A stretch of 64,000 nt of DNA from Rhea pennata (taxonomy: Eukaryota; Chordata; Aves; Rheiformes; Rheidae). Position numbers and translations under genes: made by a program. Where the stretch lies: the NCBI RefSeq assembly GCF_028389875.1, contig NC_084665.1, forward strand, positions 121,848,602 to 121,912,601, written 5' to 3'. Shown here in pieces: positions 54,301-64,000 of the stretch. Position 1 is the stretch's first letter; each line of letters starts with the position of its first letter. The notes beneath the pieces were generated by a model, which ran no database searches, had not been told where the DNA came from, and was given only the letters and a program-made list of their open reading frames with translations.

Positions 54301-56988
54301 GCTACCAGCTCCCACCACCTTCTGCTGGTCCCAGTGCTTGCCAGGCCCTTCTACGACCTGATTAATTCCTTAATGTGGCAAGAACCTCCCCTCCCCCCCT
54401 CCAAAAAAAGGTATTTTTCACCAGATTAGGGAGAGTCACAGGAGGATTTGAGAAGCACTTCAGCTGGTGTGAGGGGCGTACATGTAAGGCTGTATGGCTC
54501 ATATGTGTACGCAGATGTGAAGGAATCACTTCATACCAGAGAAAAACTTACTGTAAGATTTTAAAAGAGGGACATCTAATTGAAACAGGAATTGACTGAG
54601 ATTTTATAATGGCACAGTGTAGATCTAGATGGAAACACTGAGATCTATACTTATGGCTTTTAATTCAAATATTGAATGATAGGTGGTAAGTGGTCCACTG
54701 AAATTTGGCCACTGATGTCACCACAAAATTGCACCCTCTGAGCATTTGATCCTGGTTTTGCACACAGCTGTAAAAGGGAGAACTCGTACTAACAAGCTTT
54801 AACGTTTTGCTTACTCTAAAGGCACATGATTGTGCCAAGAGAAGTGCGGGTAAAACATTCTTCTCTGGCTTAATTGAAAAAAACGTAATTTGATTAACTT
54901 GAAATGAATGGTGTTACCCGTTTCATTTGTATTATACAGCTGACAATTTTTGTATTCTGCACTGATTTCATTCCACACCTACTGGGAAGGTAGTATCAGC
55001 AGAAAGAAAGAAACCTGTGAAGGATTTCTGCTTGTGTTAAGATATTTATATAACCAGACAACAAGGGAAGAAGGTAGGAATTCTTTCCAAAAAAATTTCT
55101 CTGGACTGTGGTAGTTCCTGCCAACGTACGTTTTGAAGATAGATGGAATGCTCATCTGCTCGGACACATTTGTAGTACTTCTCCTTGAAGTAGAGCCCTT
55201 CCTTCCTCACTTGCATTAAGTTCTTGTAGAAAGCATAGATAAGGTTTAAAGCGTTCTCTTCGGGCACCTGTGTTTATATGATTCAGTGTTATGGACCAAC
55301 AGTATACATCCTTGCCATCACAAACACATTTCCACCCTCTCACTTTCTTTTACAGTTAACTGTGACTGTAACAGTTAACTGTGATTAACTATGATTATAA
55401 TTGTGATATCTTAAAGTAAAGGAAAAAAAATCTGCCTGGCTTTGAAACTAGACTTCTAGTCTCTGTACGGTGAGGTATACTGCATACTGTACACTTTATT
55501 TTCAGTGTATCAGCTGAAATACTCTGCTTAGGCTGTGATTACTGTCTAATACTCCCATTAGTCAGTGACATTTCTCTGAGTAAGCAATATACCCAGTGGT
55601 GACTGGACTCTTCAGTTTAAAGGTATTGTAGTACAGGACTCTGCCTTCCCCTGGGCCTGTGCAGAGCCACAAGGATGCCAATTTCAAATACTCTTAATAT
55701 TTAATTGCGGAAATGTAACTTCTACCAAATCCAGGAGGCTACGTCCTCGCATCTCAATGGAGCAGTGTACACAGACACCAGGACCTCATTTCAAGCTGAG
55801 TCAGACTGTCACAAATCCATTCATGTCAATGAGCTCTTGGGCTCAGCTTATGTGTAATCGAGTCAATGAAATGGCAGATTTATATACAGCTGGTTGGATA
55901 GGATGATCCAATGATCCCTTCTGGCCTGAAATTATTTCAGGTCAATGAGCTTGTGACAGTTTAGACCAGTGGAGGACTTTGTTCTAGACCTCAGCATGTA
56001 ATCTGCCTTGCTGAACAGCCAGCAGGCTGGACTGTCTAAAAGCTGTGTTAGATATTAATGATCATTTACATATTAAAGACTACTGCTTTGCCTAGTGGAC
56101 TGATGACAATTTCCTCTGTTGAGGTTCTACCCCTAGGGATGAGAATACCTTAACAAACGCTGCATCTTCTCAACATGTTCTTCAGAGGAAAGCAACATGT
56201 ACCTCTGTAAAAACTGCATGGGAATGCCTGAAAACTGGTGTTGTAGGATTAGGAAAGGAAGTGGTATCTTGCAACGACATGGAGATGACTCTCTGGTGTG
56301 GGGGACAGTGAAAACATAAACTACATCTATACTAGAAAATGAAAGGCACTAAGGAACAGTTCTGGGTACTGTTATAACAGTCTCAGGTATAGTTTTGGCA
56401 GGGGCCAGCAAGTACTTTTCCAAACAACTCCCTGGCACAGTTTGGGAATTAGAGTGGGCCAGGACCATTCCCCATAGGCAGTTTGCTACAGCCACTCTGT
56501 GTTGAGGATGTAGTACGGACACAGGCCGCTCCTGAACAGCAGGTCTCAGTGCCAGAGAACAGACCTATCTGCAACTAATTTACTACTGTAGATGGAATCA
56601 CTGAGCCCAAGGTGATGGAAAATGACTCCTTGAATGTTCCAGTTAAATGGCATCTTTCTTCCAAGGATCAAAGACATGAACTTAGCAATGAGCACAACAA
56701 ATCAGCCTCTGATCACAGCAGCAACACTGCACCCGTGGAGCTCGAGGCTGCAAGAACCGAGCAAGCTTCGCAGGCTGCAGTGCTCCCTGCCCTTGCAATT
56801 ACTTTGTGCTCTGGGTTTCCCAAGATTTCTGCCTCCACTCCCGCTTCCTAGGACCCTCCCTCATCTCTTACATTAAAGCCAAAGGTTGATGCACAGACTT
56901 TTCTTTCATTTATGTTGATGAGGGCTGCATTTTCCACGTGCTTCGTTCTGATAAGGCTGTTGTTCAGCAAAGCCTGCAGCTCATTCAT
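51306..56988 (-). CDS. PFN4: PFN4, profilin-4
   Basis: Four coding exons on the minus strand: 56872-56988 (start ATG at 56986-56988), 55130-55267, 53453-53558 and 51306-51334 (stop TGA at 51306-51308). They sum to 390 nt and 129 residues, the same length as human PFN4. Recognisable stretches are [20 protein letters not shown] at the N-terminus, [20 protein letters not shown] in exon 2, [20 protein letters not shown] and [10 protein letters not shown] in exon 3, and the final DYFREKGS. Exon 2 ends at a gtacgt donor; exon 3 starts after ctag. Profilin-4 is a divergent profilin that, in mammals, is expressed mainly in testis and implicated in acrosome and manchette formation; it is reported to bind phospholipids rather than actin. 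Function here is inferred from family. The last exon contributes only nine residues plus the stop. The ATG is chosen by alignment with the mammalian N-terminus; the 5' UTR is probably split, with an acceptor-like tttccag 14 bases before it. Confidence 0.96.
51558..52500 (+). mobile_element. CR1 LINE, 3' fragment of about 0.94 kb
   Basis: Starts at gaggtggattgagaactggc and ends accattctgtgattctgta, the CR1 3' terminus, so it is plus-strand and antisense to PFN4. It retains the C-terminal part of the reverse-transcriptase reading frame in pieces: the frame translating to [20 protein letters not shown], the frame with [20 protein letters not shown] and the frame with [14 protein letters not shown] lie in different registers, with a stop in place of the residue following ERL. 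An apparent internal loss occurs near 51,660-51,690, where the CR1 text jumps. It is a dead, 5'-truncated insertion inside PFN4 intron 3. Confidence 0.96.
55352..55382. repeat. Duplicated 12-bp palindrome acagttaactgt
   Basis: A perfect inverted repeat, acagttaactgt, occurs at 55352-55363 and again at 55371-55382, followed by related gattaact and gattataa steps. Each palindrome contains two divergent AACTG cores. Confidence 0.85.
55690..55945 (+). mobile_element. Possible old CR1/L3-like 3' end
   Basis: Near 55,890-55,935 the text ggttggataggatgatccaa then tgatcccttctggcctgaaa resembles the 3' end of older reptile-type CR1 elements (ggatgatccaatggtcccttctggcc). The left boundary is a guess. 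Assigned from remembered consensus only. Confidence 0.35.
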
Positions 56989-57569
56989 TTTCCTCTCTCT
57001 GGAAACCAGATCTTCCTCCTGGTGAGATCTGGGCTTGCCAGCGAAAATAATGCTAGGGTAAGTAAAAAGAACGATAAGAAAAACAAGGGAGCAGCAGGAA
57101 GACGGTCGCCTTCATCAGGAAGGCTATAAAAGTCCAGTTGCATTTTTATAGTGTAAGCGTTTCTATTTTTTTTCCTGGTATTTCATTTGCCCCTCAGTAA
57201 GGAAAGAGTCCTCACTAAAATACCATGAAATAAGGAAAGAACTTGCTACAATCAGCAAACCAAAGCAAAAAAATTGTCAGTTCTGCCTCGGGAAGTCAGT
57301 AGGGTGTAATAATGAGGCGAATCTTACAAAATTTAACGAACAACACTAACTCTGGAAAAACCTTTCATCTTTATCGGCCCTTAATCTAAGGTTTATATAT
57401 ATATGTATATATACGAATGAGGGTATTGAAAAGTAAATTAATACTGCAGTTAAATAAAGCTGCCTGGCATCCACTGAGGTTGCGCGGTGAACGGGCTGTC
57501 ACAGAGACATCAGACTAGATCACTAGTTAATACTAACCCCGGCTAACGAGGATTTAATTCAATAACTGG

Positions 57570-58420
57570 ATTAAACGCCGCCCCGGGCGAGGCACCCCCC
57601 TTCCCGCTCCGCCGCGGCCCCCGCCGCGGCCCCGACTGCGCCTGCGCGCCACCGCGGCGGCCGCTCCTCCCAGCATGCAGCGCGCGCGCGCGCGGCGCCC
57701 GAACTACGGTTCCCAGCGCGGCGGTGTGCGCGCGGGGGATGCCGGTAGCTGTAGTTCCCCCGGCCGCCGCCACGCAGCGGGGAAGGCGCCTTTGCCCGCT
57801 CCCGCGCCTCACCTGGCAGCGGGCGGATCTCGCTTCTGATTGGCTCGCTCGGCGAGACGCTCCCTTTCTGATTGGTGGGACCCGGGAGAGCCCGGCGCGG
57901 GCGGTCCGGTTCGGGTCGCCATGGGAGCGAGGCACGCGCGGCCGCCGGCTGCGGAGGGATCTGGGCCGTCGCCTCGGGCCTCGCCCCGCTCTCCGCCCGG
58001 GATGGCCGCCAGGAGGTGCTCGCCCTGGAGAGCCGACTTGCTCTCTCCGTGGGCGGCCCCTCCTCTTCCCCCTTCCCGCGGGGCGGAGGGTGGCGGGGAG
58101 GGACTATTTTCTCAGGCGGAGGGACACGGCGCGGCGCGGTGAACGCCCAGCCTGGAGCCGGGGGGGGGAGGGGGGACAGTGCGGGCGCCATCTTCCCCGC
58201 GGCCGGGCGGAGCGGGAGCGGCGGCGGCTCCGCCATGAGGCGCGGCGCTGGCTCGCAGCACAGTGAGCTCCCGCCGGGGCCGCCCGGAGCCTCGCCAAGG
58301 CCGGTGAGGGGGCCTGTGTCCCCGGGGATCTCCGTGTCCCCGGGGGTCCCCTGCCCTCCCCCCGGGGCCCGGGCAGGCGGAGGTCAGGCCTCCGTCACCG
58401 GTATTGCCCTCTCCTCACTC
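57570..58420. promoter_or_regulatory. CpG island, probable bidirectional PFN4/FAM228-like promoter
   Basis: This GC- and CpG-dense block lies between the PFN4 5' end (minus) and the ATG of the FAM228-like gene (plus, 58235). It lacks a TATA box. Candidate sites read directly: NRF1-like tgcgcctgcgcg at 57,637-57,648; three ZNF143/ACTAYR-type elements, tcccagcatgc (57,668-57,678), actacggttcccag (57,703-57,716) and the reverse ctgtagttccc (57,749-57,759); and two reverse CCAAT boxes, attgg at 57,839-57,843 and 57,871-57,875, exactly 32 bases apart. A (CG)n run lies at 57,679-57,694. This arrangement is characteristic of bidirectional CpG promoters. Open frames over 200 residues in this island are compositional artefacts. 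Confidence 0.8.
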
Positions 58421-61400
58421 GCTCTGTCTGCGGGCCGCCTGGATTTGTGCACGTTAACTGTTTGCTTAATATTTTCTCTTCCACCTCAAAGCGATGGGCA
58501 GCTGCCTGCCCTAAACTGGCCGAGGCTGTGTTTCAGATAGGGATTACAGATCTGCTGGGCAGATCTACTGAAATCTCCTTCCCAAACTGTCAGCTCCTGT
58601 TGTCAGAGTTGGGCCCTGCCTGCCCTAGGGGCTGGTTCTCTCTTCCTGTCCCCTCGCCACCCTTCGCCACGTCCGAGGGAATCGGAGGGGACTAAGCCCC
58701 CAGGGAAGACAGCCAGCTGTGCTCACAAGGGATAAGGTGCATCTCCCTGCGTGCAGAGGAGGTGATGATTTGTAATCTGACAAGGGTAACTTCTTACAAA
58801 GGCTTTAGTCAGGAAAGGGGAGTTTGAGAGGACTGCGTGTGTGAGGATACTATTTTTTTTTGCCACAGTAATGATTAAAATCTGTCTTAAAGTTCCTGCA
58901 AACCTTGTCTTTTTTTTTTTTAACCTGTTTTACTAAACAGAACTGATGTGAAGCAAAAGAAACCTGTCTAAATATATTACTTATCTAAAGCTGTACTGTG
59001 ATGGTAAAATAAAATGCAGATATATTTTCCAAGAAATTTTAGTTAGGCAGTTATTTCCGACTTGGTCATTCTTGGTCATTGACTGCTTACCTACGCACAT
59101 TAGGTTAGCATTTGGGGACAGCAGCTGGTAAACTGGCTTGAAATCTTCAGATTTTGTTTTATCCATTCATACTTCAAAAGTCCTTTACTGTGTTTCTGTC
59201 ATAGCAGGTGACCAAATTTTAGTTTTAAGGCCTGCAAAACAGCAGATGTCTTAAACAAGTAGGCCCTGCCTAGGTCAGCGGTGGAGAGGTGCCATCTTGT
59301 AGTAAGAGTCCAAACAAAACAGAAATAGGATTAAGACTCAATGACGGTTTGATATTTTGGGGGGATTACGAGAAACATTCTGCAGCTAGAAACTTTACCA
59401 CCTGTAATTTTTTTTAACAGATAACTTCAGCAGATTGATTTACTATGTTTACTCTGTTCTTTTCCCTCCTGGGGTCCCAGTCTGCTATGATGAGAGAAAA
59501 CATCTCCCTTCCTTTGTGCTCACAGAAAGGCTTGGGCTTGCTTTGTCAAGCTGAAGGGGATGCTATTTTTTTTTTCTTTTTTTTTAAAAGCTTAGCTTTT
59601 AAAGTGTGTATTTTCCTTATCCTATGCTTTTCCAGGGAATTACAGCACCCATAGATCAGAAGAACAAAAGCCTAAATACTTTGAATGGAAGGAAGTCTGC
59701 AAAAGATGATCTGAAGCGGGAACCCTTGGCACCTTTGCAGGTAGGTAAGGATATGTAACTTATAGGAAAGTACAAGCACTTCTGTCATATCAACTAGCTG
59801 ACACTTTTCACTATCATCACATCCATCAGTACTCACTATTCTGCTTGTTGTTTTATGTCAGAAATGAGTTCAGTGCTAGGTCAGGGTGTGCTGACTGTTA
59901 CTTATCTGTGCAGGTAATATAATACACAAACTCCTTTAATCGGTCATTATAGTATAAGGAAAACTTTGAGAATGCTTCTCCTTGCAAAAACCATGAGATC
60001 AGATGTGCTTTACAGCATTCTCTGGAGCTTAGCAGTTTTAGGCTGTCTGGGAAAAAGGGAGATCACTTTCAGAGCTGGGGAGTTCTCACAGAGAATAACA
60101 ACCCTCCAGATCCCTTCTTCTTCTGTGGCTGACACGACACTCTACAGAAGCAATGGGACATATGTAGACATATGCAGACAAAAATCTTCATTTTCAGACA
60201 GAGAAAGGCAGTGGCTAGTAGCTGCTTTGCAAATCATGTAGTAATGCCCTAATTGTAAGCCCTTTTTCCCTGGGTGATTCTACTATCTCCTTGTTACAAA
60301 TCAACCCAAAGATCCTGGTACACATACAATAAAGGATATGGAATTTCTTGGCTGGCTCTCAGAGTTAATACTTTAGCCTAATCTTCATCTGTTAGAACTA
60401 ACTTTAAAACCCACTAAAATGCAACCATCCCTATGGTGGAATGGAGCAATTATTTAAAAGAGACTTACATATATCTGCAAAGGGCGCAAAGGGCACAAAG
60501 GAAAGAAGCAACAGTCAGAAGGTTGAATTTGATAAGTCTTGAAATGCTTTCAGAGCTGACAAGCATTCTAGGATTTGTGAACCCCTTTGTTGTTTGAAAC
60601 AAAATGTACTATCCATTTATCATGAAGCTCAAAAGAGACAGTTGCTATTGGAGAGAGTATCTGACTGTAAACCTGACACTTATCTCCTTCAGTTTAACTT
60701 ATTGGGATACAAAAGTACTGTCGGTATCAGTTGGCAGCAGTTAGAATTCCTTTGGAGACTCGTTACGTTCTTTGGCTGGAATTGTAAGAAAACACGCTTT
60801 TTGGTGTTTATACAATGGTTTTATATGTTTTGGAATGTTTTAATGCTTTTCTCAGGCTAGTCCAACAATGCTTAGTATGGATAGGCCAAGAATTCCTGGT
60901 TACTAAGACTTGAGAGTCCATGATCTGTGATGGAACATGATCAACAAAATCTTTGGCAGGTGAATGAGTCTACATTCCTTCAAGTGTAAATTCTACTGTG
61001 AAAAAACACAGTTCAGGACACATGAGACTAGTATTTGTATTTGATACCCGAGGACATTTGGAGGTAGTTGAGTTCGTACGTTGGGACTGATCACCTGAGA
61101 CCCACTGAAGTTCCAGACAGCAATCTAGTCTATCTTTATGATTTCCAGGCCTGCGTTCCCCAGCATGTGCCTGAATTCATTGATGAATCCTGCTTAGTGC
61201 AAACATTCCTGGGGCCTTCAGTCCCCCTCTCGCCTAGGCAGGCTCAGAAATGTAGATGTTGTTGTGTCCTCTCAGTTTGTGCAATATAGGTGGAAGATGC
61301 CTAGGATCCAAGTACTGTGCAAGTCTCCCAGGGAAGTCCCAAATATTATCTCTAGTTAGTAGTACTCCTAAATTCAGAAATGACAGCGTAGCCCATCTCA

Positions 61401-61955
61401 TACATGCATGCGTGCTCATTCAGTAAGTAATAATCTGATCTACAAGAGCTACTTAAATCTGTGGGTTGGAATTGAACTCATCCCTTTTTGAAGAAGAGTG
61501 CCCAAACTACTGAAATCATTACTTTAAATTGGGATCTCCAACTTCTATCCATTTTGTTTCATTTAGGTGAAATATTCCACTCTTCCTATCCTGAAGTATT
61601 TTTGAGAACTGCTGAAACAATAGTTTGTTCCCCTGCTTGTTGTACTGTTTGTGCACAAATAATCAAATAATGAGGTTTACAAGGCTGTGTGGTGTAGAGA
61701 TGTTAGGTAAACTTACAGTTATACCCCAGTGTGTAACTTGATTGTAAAACCTAGATGTGAACCTGATTTTTATTAAATAGGTTGACTTTTAGTGTGATCT
61801 TTTCTTTTTTTTTCTTTTTTTTTTAATCTATTCAGAGGTTCTCCTCAGCACCAGCGAAGAGCAGTACAGCAAATACTTTTGCCTGCAGTGCTTGTTTGGG
61901 GAAGAAAAACATTACCAGAGATTGGCTAACACAGAAAAACTTCCATCGTGTAAAG
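58235..61955 (+). CDS. FAM228-like gene, first three coding exons (partial)
   Basis: Coding exons 58235-58303 (69 nt), 59636-59740 (105 nt) and 61836-61955 (120 nt) are all phase 0 with good GT-AG sites (donors gtgagg, gtaggt, gtaaga; acceptors ttttccag, tctattcag). They give 98 residues and the gene continues past the window. Exon 1 is a Gly/Pro-rich leader in the CpG island. Exon 2 is basic and polar (NGRKSAKDDLKREPLAPLQ). Exon 3 ends NITRDWLTQKNFHRVK. The RDWL..K..F segment resembles the region of FAM228 proteins (K-E-W-L..) that precedes the family core. FAM228 genes also neighbour PFN4 and TP53I3 in mammals on this strand. The family has no established function; mammalian members are testis-rich. 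The match is short, so the family call is an inference from motif plus synteny. I cannot tell FAM228A from FAM228B. Confidence 0.6.
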
Positions 61956-64000
61956 GTAAGACTGAAAATATATTTTCAGGGATGGAATGAAAATGGTTTT
62001 GTGCAGTGCTTGTAAAATCTGAGATGTGTGTGTCACGGGGAAAAGGAATGAAGATCTATAAAGCTGTTAAGATACCCTTTCGTCCCTTTGAAGTAGCCAT
62101 ATTGAGTACCATGCAGTTTGGCGTGTGGAAAGGTTTCACGTACGACCTTAAACAAGTTTCTGACTAATTCTGTAAGAATTTTTCAAAAGTAAAGCATCTT
62201 AAAGAAAACTTTTCACCTGTTTATCAGTGTACAGTATGCATGAGTGCTAGTAGCTACTCCGTGCTCACGAGATGGCTGTGTTTCCCTGTATTGTCAAAGT
62301 ACTGTTTTTAGAAAGGTCCTGTGACTGTGTGGTGCAGATCGGTTGGTGGTAATGTAACATGCTGTTTTTCTCCAAATACTAGGATGAAAGAGTCTTAAAA
62401 CACACCTGAAATTTAATATTCCCTCTTTCAGTTGTTTTTCATTATTTTGTTACTGCTTGGCACTTCCTGCTTCTTCTTCATTGCCTGCTGCAAAGTATGG
62501 TGTAGTACGGTACCTGCTCATGTCACCTCAGGACGAGAAACGTTTTGGAGCTGGCCAACAGGGGCAAGGCAGAAATCACTGCAAGTTATACTGTGCAACT
62601 TTGCAAATAAGGGTATAAATGTATTTCTAATTGAGATTAAAAATAATATTAAGCACGGAGAGTAGCAGGTTTGTTTTCCATTCTGTGAATCAGCTGCATT
62701 CCTTCAGTCATGTGCTCTCAGCAGCATGTTAGGCTTAAACAAAAATGCTTTGGGTGGAGCTCCATTCTTAAATGGCACAAGAAGATCACAGCACAGATGA
62801 CTTTGAATTCACCTATGTAAACCATAGAAGGTAGACAGTAGATGTAGCAGATTATTTCAGCCTTGCCTCTGGTTTAGGTCTATGTTTCAAGAAAAGCTGG
62901 GCTAATTTAGAATTAGTCTATCTGCGTTAGTGGAAATGTTTAGTGTAGATATACTGAAACTAGTTTAAACTTTTAGTGATACCTAAGTTGATGTTAGCAT
63001 GAAATGCAAATTTGGAAGGGCTGTTAATCTTATGATGACCAGCTGAACCTTCCTAGCGGTTTAACCCAACTCCTCATTTGGGACAGGCTATGAACGTGCC
63101 ATTTACAGTAAATCAGCTAACAAGTGGTAATTTGTTAAGCTTTAGGAATTTCAGCTGCATACCTCCTGTCTTAGGCTAAGCTAGTGCAAGTGAGGTACGT
63201 GCTGATAGTTCCTAAACTTGCTGGTTTATCCCAGAAAGGCAAAACAGACCGTAAGTTCGGGTTAGCATCAGAGAGATGGTCTGTCTAAAACAGCTTGTGT
63301 TTTAGTTCCCTGTCATAACTATGACTGCATTGCATCTTACCTGCTGGTAATTTTTTTATAGTGGATTCTTAAAGATAAATTTTGCTGTGGAGTATTTTTA
63401 TTATAGAATGAAAATTCTATGTAAATTTGTTACTTATAAAAGGTATCGATTGATTCCTGAATGAAGAGTCCCTTTGGTTAACCCACAGAGTGGGTGCTGC
63501 CTGATCAGAGGAGAGATAATCTCTGTGATGTGTGAGATTGTGTGTGTGTGCATGTACATGCACGTGCTCCAGTCTTGCTTGAATAGACTCTACCCAGCTC
63601 ATTTTGTGAGCTGAACTGAAGACTCTCGAGCATTTCTATGGTCTTCCATGGGTGGGTCCTGTGTGGAATAAATTTGGTCTCTTTCGCTTGTGGTCCTTGG
63701 CCTGCGTGCAGGGGTTGCAGTTAAGCTATGTAATAAACAAGTCCCTGTGAAAAATTAGACTGCTAAAAATTAGATAACAGCAGGTGGTTCAAGGGCTACT
63801 GTTCTTAAACCATTTTTTAGTATACTGATATTCATAAAGTGAAGAACAGTTTCTCCCTATTTTGATCTTCAGAAAGCGTAAGATGAAGGTTGTGCTAGAG
63901 AAGAACTTGGCCGATGCTATGAAATTCCTTGAGTTTTAAAATGCAGACAAATTCATGAGCAGATGGAGAAGCAAGGCAAATTTCTGTTTCAAAAACGTTT
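58304..64000 (+). other. Introns of the FAM228-like gene and right end of window
   Basis: Introns 58304-59635 and 59741-61835, plus the sequence after the 61955 donor. I found no further exon up to the window end; the gene's next exons must lie beyond or be too short to recognise. Long poly-T/pyrimidine tracts precede the 59636 and 61836 acceptors. A short (TG)n run lies near 63,536-63,551. No transposon was recognised. Confidence 0.5.

Larger units (their letters stand above)
51335..56871 (-). other. PFN4: PFN4 introns
   Basis: Introns are 51335-53452 (containing a long CR1 copy), 53559-55129 and 55268-56871. All obey GT-AG. A pair of acagttaactgt palindromes lies at 55,352-55,382, close upstream of coding exon 2. 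Short TA runs occur near 53,602-53,620. No nested gene was recognised. Confidence 0.85.

Noticed and set aside
57571-58540. Open frames over 180-220 residues on both strands in the PFN4/FAM228 island
   Set aside because: Compositional artefacts of a CpG island; the real exon in the area is the short one at 58235-58303.
63869-63940. Exon-like text after ttgatcttcag with a short Lys/Leu-rich frame
   Set aside because: In the phase required by the preceding 61955 donor it hits TAA at the third codon; no match to the FAM228 core.

Overview
The window looks like nuclear DNA from a bird. It is AT-rich and intron-dominated, with GT-AG split genes and two large CpG islands. It carries several CR1 LINE fragments ending in the (ATTCTRTG)n-type 3' terminus typical of birds, and a few very old MIR/CORE-SINE-like remnants. 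The recognisable gene order, FKBP1B (+), SF3B6 (-), TP53I3 (-), PFN4 (-) and a FAM228-like gene (+), matches the mammalian block on human 2p23.3, so this is a conserved syntenic segment. The species cannot be named from the sequence alone.

Layout. Positions 1-29,992 hold no exon I can identify. They are probably the long intron(s) of FKBP1B and/or intergenic DNA, with CR1 pieces at 7.55 kb and 25.3-25.7 kb and scattered old repeats. The last two coding exons of FKBP1B lie at 29,993-30,105 and 32,798-32,926; its first two exons were not found. About 5 kb of gene-free DNA follows. SF3B6 is complete on the minus strand in four coding exons (38,596-42,488) and starts in a CpG island. TP53I3 is complete on the minus strand in five coding exons (43,303-47,826) and ends on the edge of that same island. 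PFN4 is complete on the minus strand in four coding exons (51,306-56,988). The 57.57-58.42 kb CpG island lies between PFN4 and a plus-strand gene whose first three coding exons (58,235-61,955) are visible. That gene fits the FAM228 family and runs off the right edge.

Function. The genes do not form one pathway. FKBP1B modulates ryanodine receptors, SF3B6 is a core spliceosome subunit, TP53I3 is an NADPH-dependent quinone oxidoreductase, PFN4 is a divergent profilin linked to sperm, and FAM228 is uncharacterised. The SF3B6, TP53I3 and PFN4 models total 125, 334 and 129 residues with consistent exon phases, close to or equal to the mammalian lengths I recall.

The most notable observations are a probable GC-AG intron in TP53I3, a spaced 150-bp duplication around SF3B6 exons 3 and 4, the motif-rich probable bidirectional PFN4/FAM228 promoter, a short minisatellite in the SF3B6 island, and the absence of FKBP1B exons 1-2 in nearly 30 kb of upstream sequence. 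I found no convincing novel biological system. All exon calls were made by eye on raw sequence and have not been checked by alignment.
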